From Persicaria tinctoria (Eukaryota > Streptophyta > Magnoliopsida > Caryophyllales > Polygonaceae), in the NCBI GenBank assembly GCA_037127255.1, contig JBANSL010000017.1:64897857-64961856 (forward strand): a stretch of DNA of 64,000 bases, read 5' to 3'. Shown piece after piece: positions 1 to 9,900 of the stretch (its first letter is position 1; each line of letters starts with the position of its first letter). The notes below the pieces were generated by a model. That model saw only the letters and a program-made list of their open reading frames with translations, did not search any database and was not told the DNA's origin. A program made the position numbers and the translations under genes.

Positions 1-114
1 TTGCAAACATAACAAATGCCCTTCTAATCCTTGTGATACAGTTCTTCTTTTGGTCACCAGTAGTGAATTGGGATTCCCTCCAGTCCATCGTCGGTTAATG
101 AGCAGCTAAGGCAC

Positions 115-1707
115 TTAGGTACTCTCCCATATATGCAGGAAGTTCCTGCAAAAGGAGAATTTATCAGCTATGACAATCTTAGCACCAAAGTCAGCAGGAT
201 TCAGGTCTCCCTTAATCTTCTTCACATCTATAAGATTCTTTTCAACCTGAACACGGATGTAATGGTGCCTCACAACTATGTGTTTGGTCCTTTCATGGTA
301 TACAGGATCCTTACACAAGTACAAAGCACTTTGGCTATCCATATGTAAAACAGGTAAGAAAGTAATAGGGAAGATTTCACCAAGTATTCCAGCCAGCCAG
401 GAAGCTTCTTTAGCTGCCTCAGTTGCAGCAACATACTCAGCCTCTGTAGATGACAGAGCTACAATTGATTGTAGCTGTGACTTCCATGATATACAATTAC
501 CAGCCCAAGTGTAGACATAGGATGAAGTTGATTTTCTATCATCTTTATTTCCTGCATAATCAGAATCAACAAACCCATGCAAATCATGCTTTGAAGCATG
601 TTCACCAAACACAAGGCAGTAATTTTTTGTGCCACATAGGTATCTAAGTAAATACTTCATGCCTTCCCAATGAACATTGCCAGGGTTAGACATAAATCGG
701 CTAAGAACACTTATAGCAAATGCAAGGTCAGGTCTAGTGCATAACATGACATACATGACAGACCCAACAGCAACATCATAGGGAATTTTAGACATCTTTT
801 GTTTTTCAGCTTCTTCAGTGGGACAATGTTTCTTAGTTAAGTCTAAGTGCCCTCCTAAGGGAATACTTGTGGGTCTAGAACAATTCATGTTGAATTTATC
901 AAGCACCTTCTGCACATAATCACTTTGAGAGAGCCACATCAGTTTCTGTTTTCTATCTCTAGTGATGTTAATGCCAAGTATTCTTTTAGCAGCTCCTAAA
1001 TCTTTCATATCAAAATGCAGTTTCAAGTCCCTTTTTACAGCAGAAATAAGAACTTTAGAGTTGCATAAGATAAGAATGTCATCCATATAAATTTAAAGGA
1101 GCACAAACAAAGGAGATTTAGACTTAACACCTTTGAAATACAAGCAAGTGTCGTAACTACTTTTCTGGAAACCAAGTTTCTTCATGCAATAATCAAATTT
1201 TAAGTTCCATTGCCTAGGACTCTGCTTTAAACCATATATAGATTTCTTAAGAAGACAAACATGATCAGGCTTATTAGCATCAACAAATCCTTTTGGCTGA
1301 CTGATATAAATGATCTCATGCAAATCACCATGTAGAAAAGCAGTTTTGACATCCATTTGCTCCAAGTCCCAGTCATAAACAGTGGCAACAGCAAGCATTA
1401 ACCTTAATGTTTTATATTTAACCACAGGTGCAAAGATGTCATTGTAATCAATTCCCTCTTTTTGAGTAAAACCCTTGGCCACTAATCTAGCTTTATATCT
1501 AGGTGGTTCATGAGGTTGTACACTTTCCTTTAACTTGTAGATCCATTTACAATCTATGATCCTAGCATTTTTAGGTTTAGGAACTAACACCCAGGTTTTG
1601 TTCACAAGCATAGACTGTAACTCATCTTGCATAGCTTTTAACCAATACTTAGAATTAGAATTTTTCATAGCTTGGTCAAAAGACTCAGGAGTATAAGATC
1701 TAACAAG
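115..1707 (-). pseudogene. copia A reverse transcriptase and RNase H
   Basis: The RT motif QMDVKTAFLHG and the catalytic YMDD box are present. An in-frame TAA at 1093-1095 lies three codons before YMDD. RNase H follows, with FVDSDYAGNKDDRKSTS, ALSSTEAEYVA and DSQSALYL near 300-620. The frame stays open to 115, close to the putative polypurine tract. The protein order and spacing are those of a full pol region. Confidence 0.88.
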
Positions 1708-2199
1708 TTCAGCAGAAATGAATGCAAACTCCAACAAATCAACATCTTCCAATTCAGCAAAATTGATATACCATCTATTAGGTTTAATTGCCCTAGGTTC
1801 TCTATCTCTAGTGAGTTGATAGTCACTGTAATCAGGGATATGATGCACAGAGGTATCATTCACAGAGGACTCTCCAGACTGAGAGTTTGAGAGAGAGGAA
1901 GATGAAATTACTTCCCCACCAGATTGGTGGGGTGAATGCACTTCATTTGGATCACCAGGGTGACCTCCATGTTCACTGTGGTCATTTGAATGACCATTTT
2001 CTTGGTTTGAAGGAAGCTCTGAGTCATGATCCCCACCATGAGAGGAGTTGTCTTCAGGGAATGGCCCATCCTCATCATCTGGAGGTCGGATAGCTTCATG
2101 AGGTAAGAAGAAGGTTGGAAGATCCTCAGCTGCTCCAGAGGTACCTGCACACTCATCAGAGCTTGTCAGTTCAGCTTTATAATGGTAAGCATCCTCATC

Positions 2200-3171
2200 A
2201 AAAGTCACATTTCTTGAAGTTATTACTTTAAATCCATGAGGTTGTATGAGCAATAACTTGTAACCCTTTGTGCCCTCAAGATATCCTAACATGACTGCCT
2301 TTTGAGCCCTCGGTTGCAGCTTGACTTGAGACACATGTGTGTAGGCAGTGCATCCAAAGGGCCTAAGGTGTGTCAAGTCAGGCTTTTTCCCAGACCACAA
2401 CTCATGTGGAGTCTTAAACTCCACAGCAAAAGAAGGGCACCTATTTATGAGGTATGCAGTTGTGTTAACAGCCTCACCCCACAAATAAGGTTTCATCTCA
2501 GCACTAAATAACATGCACCTTGCTTTTTCAAGCAAAGTCCTATTCATTCTCTCAGCTACACCATTTTGCTGAGGTGTGCCAGGGACTGAGAAATGCCTTT
2601 TGACACCATGATGATTACAGAAATCACTAAATGCATGATTACAGAATTCTAAGCTATTGTCAGTTCTTAAACATTTCAGTTTATGGTCAGATTCATTTTC
2701 AACATGCAACTTCCAAGTCTTAAACACATCAAATGCTTCAGTTTTTTATTTAAGCAAGTAAACCCACACTTTTCTTGAGTAATGATCTATAAAAGATATG
2801 AAATATTTTCTACCCCCTATAGTATCAATCTGAGCAGGACCCCACAAATCAGAATGCACATACTCAAGAGGTTTAGTTGCAACATAAGAAGACTTAGGAA
2901 AGGCATGTCTAGATTTCTTACCATAGATGCAACCCTCACACAGTTTCAGATCAACAAGTTTAGAATTAATCATGCCAGATTTAAACATGTGATTCAAACC
3001 ATTAAAGCCAATATGACCAAGTCTAGTGTGCCAAAGTTTGGTATGATCAAGTGCCACACCATCCTTAATAGTGGTACAGTTCAATTCAGGAGTGCCTATA
3101 ACACAGTATAGTCCCATTTTTAGAGACTTCCTTAATTCCACTGTAAGTGTTAATGTGATACTTGGAATCAT
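2200..3171 (-). pseudogene. copia A integrase
   Basis: The N-terminal HHCC zinc motif is visible (LWHTRLGHIG, then CEGCIYGKK). It is followed by the catalytic D,D-35-E triad in YVHSDLWGPA, LRTDNSLEF and QQNGVAERMNRTL. One in-frame TAA (2746-2748, in an A-rich run) splits the domain. The G of the usual TDNG-x-EF motif is S here. Integrase would insert the cDNA; this copy cannot be translated through. Confidence 0.88.
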
Positions 3172-3214
3172 CCAAAATAGATTCAGACATCAAATTTCTC
3201 TTAAGGTCAGGCAC

Positions 3215-3600
3215 CTACCTGACTTTTTGGAGAACCCTGACTTTCCCATCAAACATTCTAATAGGCACATTTCCAATACCCTTAATAGACAAAGCAGTGT
3301 CATCACCAAGCAAAACATCACCACCATCATACTCAGAAAAAGAGCTAAACATAGATCTATCAGGAGTAGCATGAATAGTGCAGCCAGAGTCTAAAATCCA
3401 AGTATTAGAAGGCACATCAGAAGAGCACACAAGCAGTTGATGGGAATAATCAGTTTGTTTTTCAAGAACAACAGCAGTTTCCTTTTTCTTCTTGTTTTCA
3501 TCAGCCTTTTTCTTTTTTATAACAGTCTTTAATAAAATGCCCAGGTTTGTCACAATAATGGCAATTTTTGTTACTGTTATCTTCCCCAGAAGAACTAGAC
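3215..3600 (-). pseudogene. copia A aspartic protease
   Basis: The motif WILDSGCTIHAT near 3385-3415 is the D-S-G active site of the copia aspartic protease that cleaves Gag-Pol. It lies in a different frame from both the upstream gag and the downstream integrase, so at least two indels separate them. The boundary is approximate. Confidence 0.8.
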
Positions 3601-4277
3601 TCATCTTTTTCCTTATCTTTCTTCTTAGACTTCTTGTTATTGTTTTTACTCTTAGCCTTAGTAAAGAGAGCCTCAGATTTGACATTGTTTTCAACTTTCT
3701 TTTCATTTTTGGTTTTGAACACTTTCATAATCTCATTTTTCTCAATAATAGACTCAAGAATTTTTTATTTACTCAAGTCATCATTACTGAATTGTATCAC
3801 ATCCTTAAAAGTGTCAAATTGAGCAGGCAGAGAGTTTAATAACAAAACAGCTTGATGAGTATCCTTAACCTTATCATCACATCTTTCAAGCTCTTGAGTA
3901 AGTCTAAGAAATTTATCCAAGTTTTCATTTAATGACAGGTTAATATCCATTTTAAAAGTGAACAACCAACACATCAAAGATATCTTTCTAGGCAAAGACT
4001 TAGTCAAGTAAAGAGACTCAAGTGCATCCCAGAGAGTTTTAGCAGTAGTTTTGCTCACCACCTGACGAGCTACGTCGTCAGCTAACCTTATCATTATTTC
4101 TGAATGAGCTTGCTCATCCATTTCAGACATGGATGCATCTGTAGTGCCAACAGGATAGGCTTCTTTTACAGCCTTCCAGCACTTCTCCTTGATCAACACA
4201 GCCTGCATTTTGACTTGCCACATGGCAAAGTCAGTGGTCCCATCGAAGGGCTTTATCCTTACTGTGTTCTCTGCCAT
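3501..4277 (-). pseudogene. gag: copia A gag (nucleocapsid)
   Basis: The frame starts with MAENTVRIKPFDG at 4277, a copia gag start of the UBN2 type, followed by the conserved W-x-x-K-M-x-A and L-W-x-x-L-E-x-x-Y patterns. An in-frame TAA sits at 3765-3767. The same frame then continues through a lysine-rich stretch to a CX2CX4HX4C zinc knuckle (CHYCDKPGHFIKDC) near 3510-3560. Gag would package the element RNA. After the knuckle the frame changes into the protease region, so gag-pol is broken. Confidence 0.85.
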
Positions 4278-4514
4278 AGAAAAACACAGATATAAGTTAG
4301 GGAAAACTTAAAAAATAAAGGATCTAAAGCAAGGAAGGCTAGATCTAGGAAACCCTAAAGTAAACAAAGCTATTTTTTGGTTTTTCTTGTTACTGAAGAA
4401 CAGAAAACACAAAAGCAAACTAAACAAAGACAGTAAACTCTAGATCCAGCGGAAGCTTAAAGGATCAAGGCCAGTTCAACTTCTTTTCGTAAACGAAAAG
4501 AGAGTCAAGCCTAG

Positions 4515-4526
4515 GCTCTGATACCA
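4515..4526 (-). other. Primer binding site of copia element A
   Basis: The minus strand reads TGGTATCAGAGC, the complement of the 3' end of plant initiator-methionine tRNA and the standard primer site of plant copia elements. Three bases separate it from the LTR. Confidence 0.92.
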
Positions 4527-4529
4527 ATT

Positions 4530-5406
4530 TGTTCGATCTAGGGTTTCTCACTTCGAATAGCTTTCGACAAACTCAAGTAAAGCGATAAACATGCATAAAC
4601 GAGAGACACAAAGCTTTGTTTACGCGGTTCGATTTCCTTACATCCGCGGAACCTCGGGAGGGGAGGTTCACCCAATTTCACTAAGCAACCAAAGGTTCAA
4701 GACAGGTTACAGAGGTTCAAGATGCACTAGATCTAAGACGCGATTCTAACAAACAAGGACAAAGAAGATAAACGAGGAATAGGGTTAGAGAAAGTCCGTG
4801 AAGGACACCGAGAAATCTCAGGGGAGATATCTCCTTGCAGAACCCTCCATTCTTCTTCTTCTTCGTCAACCAAGCAGGTACTCAGGTAGCATCAGCCCAG
4901 AAGAGCACCCATGAAGAGAATCGCCGACTTCAGGTGGCCAGGAAGCCAAACCCTTGTGTTTTCTCCCAAACCCTAACCTAGTCGCCCCTTGGCTTACCAG
5001 AGAGAGTGAGAACGATGCTACAGTTCTCTTAGGTATCCATAAGGGGGCTTAAATAGGTTAGGGTTACAACGGTCGGAAAAGAGCTAAGAGAAGTGGGCTC
5101 AGATTTGGGCCAGATGGAATAGGCCCAAATCTGTGTGAGCTCAAGCCTACAAGCATCAAACACAAACGGACCCAACAAAACTCTTATAAGGCATCATACA
5201 TACTTAGCTTCACCTAATGGCTCAAGGCTAGCCATTGGACCTAATCATGGTGCAACCATGGGTCCAATGAGCTTTTCCTTAACCATGGCAATGGCTAAGT
5301 CTTGTAGAGCCTTTAGAGAACCTGTCCCAGTTACTAGTACATCTTACAAAACCAAATAAACCATTGTCTTGTTTTACAACTTATTACAAGGATTACAAAC
5401 ATAACA
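4530..5406 (-). repeat. 5' LTR of copia element A
   Basis: The repeat has copia-style ends: on the + strand it begins TGTTCGATCT and ends CATAACA, giving TGTT/AACA terminal inverted repeats. It is 877 bp long. It begins three bases from the primer site at 4515-4526, which fixes its inner edge. The outer edge is fixed by the match of its last bases to the first 14 bases of the window. Short ORFs inside it (for example at 5135-5359) are non-coding LTR sequence. Confidence 0.88.
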
Positions 5407-6360
5407 ATTAGTTTTTCTTCCATAGCTCATAGCTCATTGCTATTGGTAATTGAAGGTTGTGACATTATGCGAAAAGGAGAACTAAGATGCCGGAAAATGG
5501 AGGAACCAGAGAGTGAATATTTTGGATTATCTATTTTAATTATCTATCTAATTGTTGAGATATGTGTGATCGACTTCAGCTTCGCTCCCTTGGTTCAAGG
5601 AAGAAGATGATCCTCAACGACGTTGTTCAGTTTAATGAAGAAAAGGAAGAATAAAAATATCCCGACTTTTGAGGGTAGTGGTAATAAAAATATCTATTTT
5701 AATTATCTATCTAATTGTTGAGACATATGTGTGATCGGCTTCAGGTTTGCTCCCTTGGTTCAAGGAAGAAGATGATTTTCAACGACGTCGTTCAGTATAA
5801 TGAAGAAAAGGAAGAATGAAAATGAGTTTAATAAAGAGAAAATTTGCGTTTTTGGATACCTTTGCACATTTAATTAGGTATTTAACCACTTTTCTTATTT
5901 TATTAGGCGTGCTAGACTTTTAAAAAAAAAAAATTTAACCACATTAGACCTATTTCTCTCTTCTCGTTCTCCTGATCGGCGACGTTCGCTCTCCTTCATT
6001 CTTCGTCGTTCTCCGGCCTGTAGCGTCGTTCCTTCATCCCCTCTTACTCAGCGATTCCATCTCTCCCTCTCACTTGCTCGCTCGTTTCATCTCGTTTCTC
6101 TCTCCTTGTGGTTCGTTGTTGCTTCGGAGGCGAGTAGTTCACCTTTGTTCGATTATCTGTGTGTAACTAGTTTGTTTTCACCCTTCAATTCAATTTTTTT
6201 CCCCTATATTACGGTGTTTTCGATTAATTTGCATCTTATTGTACCTAATTATTTAATTTTCAATTAGAATCTGCCAATTTGATAGATTTAGGGTTTTGAT
6301 TGTGGGAAAAATGTCAAAATTGATTCTGGAGTTATATGGTAATCTAGATAGAGAGAGCAC
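5407..6360. other. Intergenic DNA with a 124-bp direct repeat
   Basis: An imperfect direct repeat occupies 5529-5652 and 5692-5818 (shared landmarks: TTAATTATCTATCTAATTG and TTGGTTCAAGGAAGAAGATG). The 5652-5686 spacer matches the inverted-repeat arm of the Mutator-like element at 52155-53504 (AAAAATATCCCGAC, then AGTGGTAATA). The stretch 5940-6150 is C/T-rich and looks like a plant 5' leader, but no clear gene follows it. Confidence 0.6.
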
Positions 6361-6370
6361 ATTGTGATGA

Positions 6371-6696
6371 AAGCATGGATTGGAACGATAGTGCTAGTGA
6401 GTATATTCCACCTTCATAAATAAGTATAGCTTTAAGTCTTATTGCCTTACAAGCATATATATATTTGTGTTTTTTCAGCTTGATGAAAATTTGGAACAGT
6501 GGCCACATCTACATGAACTCCTTCAATGCTATACAGTTGACTGAAGTTAAGTATAGCTTTGTGTAATGTATGTTTTGGTTTTCAAATGATATCCTTAATT
6601 TTGTATTTTGTTTCTCAATATTTATAGTTCTCAGCATCAGCAGAGGTTGCTCCATCGAGGAAGTGAAAGATGCATACGAGAAGCTCTCGTCGAATT
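6371..6696 (+). pseudogene. Exon-like fragments, possible J-domain gene remnant
   Basis: Three short stretches look like coding exons with splice-like borders. One is an ATG-led stretch near 6376 (MDWNDSASEYIPP). The second is near 6479-6543 after TTTTTCAG (LDENLEQWPHLHEL). The third is at 6628-6696 after TTATAG and reads SRGCSIEEVKDAYEKLSS, which resembles helix II of a DnaJ J-domain. They do not join into one long frame and the HPD motif is not seen. This may be a decayed gene or a captured fragment; I am not sure they belong together. Confidence 0.3.
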
Positions 6697-7504
6697 GGTA
6701 CTGATGTCCTTCATCTCTCATTTCTTTTTGCTCTTCTTTTTGGGTGCATTCATGTGCTGTATCTGCATTTCCAGTCAGATTTCGTAAATTGATCAATGGA
6801 ACTCTAAGCGATTGCACGAATTGGACTTTTAAATTGTCGTTGGTGGTTCTGTCATCGAATTTGATCAAATTTCACATTTAGAATCTAAAGCTGATATATA
6901 GATAGCATCTATAGTTATATGATCTAGTCAATTTTGATCCGTTTGGAGTACCTTCCTCCTATTCTCCTCTTCCCGGTTGCTGATTTAACCCCATCTTTGT
7001 CGGTGAGGTCCGACCCATGGCTCTTTCATATTTGTGTGTCGATTTCTGAAATGTTTGTTCATAATGCAGCCCCCATTTCCTTAATTTTGTACTGCCAGGC
7101 CGGTATGTAGTTGGAATCAAGGGGCGTCTTTATAGGTTCTGGGGTTATAGGATCAAAGTTTCATTCTTTTCCAAACCCCATTCGATAGATAGACCTTCTG
7201 TTTGAACTCATCTATTCAAGTGCTTGGATAATCAGGCTTGCCATTAAAGAAAATAAAAAAAGCAATTGTCCATTCCATATCTAGCTTTGTTATATGTGTC
7301 TCGAACTGTTGGCTCTTTTGGTATGTCTAGGTTGGTTGATTTGTGAATAAAGATGCATTTGGTCTACATAATTCTATTTTTTTAGGGGGGAAATCATTTT
7401 AGTCTACCGAATTTATTCCAATTATATGTTTGTGCATGTGTGGTTGTGATTTCATTTTTATTTTTGAGAAAAGTGGTTGTGATTTATGTCATTTTTATGT
7501 CAGC

Positions 7505-7986
7505 AGGAGATTTAGCGACCCATTGGTACATAGTGACATGAAGCTGTGGCCATCCGAGGTTATTCCCGGAGCTGCTGACAAGCCGATGATTGTTGTCACC
7601 TACAAGGGCGAGGAAAAGCAATTCAGTGCTGAAGAGATCTCATCAATGGTACGTGCTTACAAAGATGAAGGAAACCGCATAGGCTTATCTCGGTACAACC
7701 ATCAAGAACGTTGTAGTGACAGTCCCTGCTTACTTCAACGACTATGGATGCTGGTGTTATTACGGGCCTGAATATCATGCGTATTGTCAACGAGCTCATT
7801 GTTGCTGCCATCGCCTATGGCCATGACAAGAAGTCTAGCAGCAGCGGCGGTAAGAATGTGCTCATCTTTGATCTTGGTGGTGGGACATTTGATGTTTCTC
7901 TACTTACAATTGGTGATGACAGCTGCGAGAAGGATGTACTTGTTTTCGACGTGAAGGCACTTGGTCGGGGTTCTTGCAGCCCATGA
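7505..7986 (+). pseudogene. Cytosolic HSP70 pseudogene fragment
   Basis: The segment encodes part of the HSP70 nucleotide-binding domain: [16 protein letters not shown], then [19 protein letters not shown], then [13 protein letters not shown] and [15 protein letters not shown]. It corresponds roughly to residues 72-250 of a protein of about 650 residues. It begins just after an intron-like CAG, at the place where many plant HSC70 genes have their single intron (from memory). It is dead: bases near 7650 are lost, a TAG replaces a Glu codon near 7680, and about seven residues are missing after the FND motif near 7740. Homology ends by 7986 and neither end of the gene is present. Retention of a splice edge suggests a truncated DNA-level copy, not a processed one. 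Confidence 0.85.
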
Positions 7987-8689
7987 ACAGCAAACGGCAT
8001 AATGGTGAGCGAGTCGAAATGGACAAACAACATAATAGGAGGACAAGAACAATTCTTGCATCCCATGAACAGCAAAAATGCATGACAGATGGGGAGCTAG
8101 TTAATATGTTTCATTTGTATCTTTGACATATCATTCACTTAGTATCTGTCTATATATCCAGAAGCTCTTCCTGTGATTGAAATGTCTTAGAATTCATACT
8201 TTGTAGCTTCTGCCCTTTTAATCTTCTACTTGGGTTTGTTAATAGTATTTTACAATTATAACTGGGGAAGTTGTAATTAATTAATAACATCAACTTTGTA
8301 ATAGTGGGTGGATAATGATATGATCATTATGAATTGCAGGAAATTACAATATTAACTTTGAAAATTCATGCATTTTATTATAAAATGTATTATCTTAGGT
8401 AGCTCTCGATGTAGGCTAGTAACTCAAAATGTGCAATTAACTTTTTTATATGAGTAAATAGGTATATAATGTCATGTTGACTAGCTTGATAACCCTTACT
8501 AATCTCATGGTCCGTTAGTGCAAATGTTTTTACTATATGTTGATCTTTTATTTATCTTGATTAATGTCATCTATTATTTAAAAAAAAATGTGGGATTTTA
8601 AAAAATAAATTAAATCTCGTCCCACTAAAAATATAAGGGACGAGACGTTGGATGACCCCAATCTCATCCTGTCCCATATATACCCACCC

Positions 8690-9410
8690 CAAATATGTCA
8701 TCAAAACATTTTTAATAAAAAAATGTTATTGATATACAATCGACTAGATTAAACGACTTATCAAAGTGACATCATAGTAAACAAAAAATGTTATCAATAA
8801 AAATGTCATCAACAAACAAAGTCATCACAAATGATTGAGTTCAATATTCCATAAAAAAAAAGATTGAGATCAATAAAGTGTAATCACAAATGTCATCAAT
8901 GAATAAAAATATAATAAACATGTCGCCACAAGTGATTGCATCAATAAAGTGTAATCACAAACGTTTCATCAGTGAATAAAAGTAGAATCGATGAAAATAT
9001 ATCGATATATAATTGATTAAATTAAAAAAAATGGCATCAAACGATTTGACAAAAAAAGTGGCATCAAATAATTACATAAGAAAAATGGCATCAAAACACT
9101 ACTTTCAAAAAGTGGCATCCCATTAAAGAAAAAATGTCATCAAAACACTACTTTGCAAAGATATGGCATCACGGGAAAAAAATCATCAAAAAATTGACAT
9201 AAAAAGTGTCATCAGTAGTGAACCGTAAAAAAAATGGCATCAATGGTCAACTTGGCATCATAGTAAACAAAAAAATGTCATCAAGGTTTGAAAAAAGTGG
9301 CATTCAAAAAGTATTATCAAACCATTTCATTAGAAAAGTAGCATCAAAGTGAAAATAAAATGACATAAAAATAGCATCACAAAAATGTCATCATTAAAAA
9401 AACAAAAAAA
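8690..9410. repeat. Degenerate GTCATC/GGCATC-rich repeat tract
   Basis: Over about 700 bp the words ATGTCATCA, ATGGCATCA and AGTGGCATC recur every 20-45 bp, separated by A-rich DNA. The spacing is irregular, so this is a reiterated low-complexity tract, not a clean tandem array. No ORF is present. The part before it (8000-8690) is AT-rich with nothing recognisable. Confidence 0.65.
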
Positions 9411-9689
9411 AATATCCACATGAGTTGGTCAATGGTCAAACAGTTGACCATTGACCATTTAATACCTCATTTGGGGAATGGACTACCTAATTTAATTTAA
9501 TAAGTTTTTTATCTAATTAGCTAATTGAACTTTCTAAATAGCCTACTTACCTAAATCACCCTTTAATAAGTCAGCAAATCAGTGTCGTTTTGAACTTTCA
9601 CATGGTCGAGGGTTGTGCAGCTAATCCAGATTTAACGGATTCAACGACCTTCTTCTCTTTGTCAAAGGCAGTTAGTTCGAAACACCGTC

Positions 9690-9900
9690 TGGCAATCGGG
9701 CAAGTCGGATCGGTCTCAGTCGAACTTGAATTCATATCGGACTAGCTGAAATTCGGGTTGTATCGGATCGGGTCGGGTCAATTCTGGTTTTGATTGGATT
9801 GGATAAAATCGGATTATCGAAAAAAACCGATTAAGTTAAATCGGGTTTCGGATTAATCGGGCTTCAACTTAATTGGGTTTCGAAAAAATCGGGTTGGTGG
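9690..9900. repeat. TCGGGT/ATCGGATCGG low-complexity tract
   Basis: The words TCGGGT, TCGGAT and ATCGGATTA recur throughout. The tract ends where LINE homology begins. A reverse-complement tract of the same kind lies at 14905-15225. Confidence 0.65.

Larger units (their letters stand above)
1..5406 (-). mobile_element. Ty1/copia LTR retrotransposon (element A), degenerate
   Basis: This is a minus-strand copia element. Reading from high to low coordinates it runs 5' LTR (4530-5406), primer site (4515-4526), gag, protease, integrase, reverse transcriptase and RNase H. The first 14 bases of the window end in CAAACATAACA and match the end of the LTR at 5396-5406, so the window opens at the last bases of the other LTR. 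The purine-rich bases next to it on the minus strand suit a polypurine tract. Domain order (integrase before RT) is that of copia; the gag and RT motifs resemble the Tork/Tnt1 group (inference). The coding part carries three in-frame stops (about 1093, 2746 and 3765) and two frame changes (near 3215 and 3500-3530), so it is dead. The TSD cannot be checked because the left flank lies outside the window. Confidence 0.93.

Noticed and set aside
7430..7986. HSP70 segment as a functional gene
   Set aside because: Start and end of the protein are missing, with a stop codon, a frame change and a deletion inside 480 bp.
9690..9900. Telomere-like repeat
   Set aside because: The words are TCGGGT/TCGGAT, not TTTAGGG, and are irregular.
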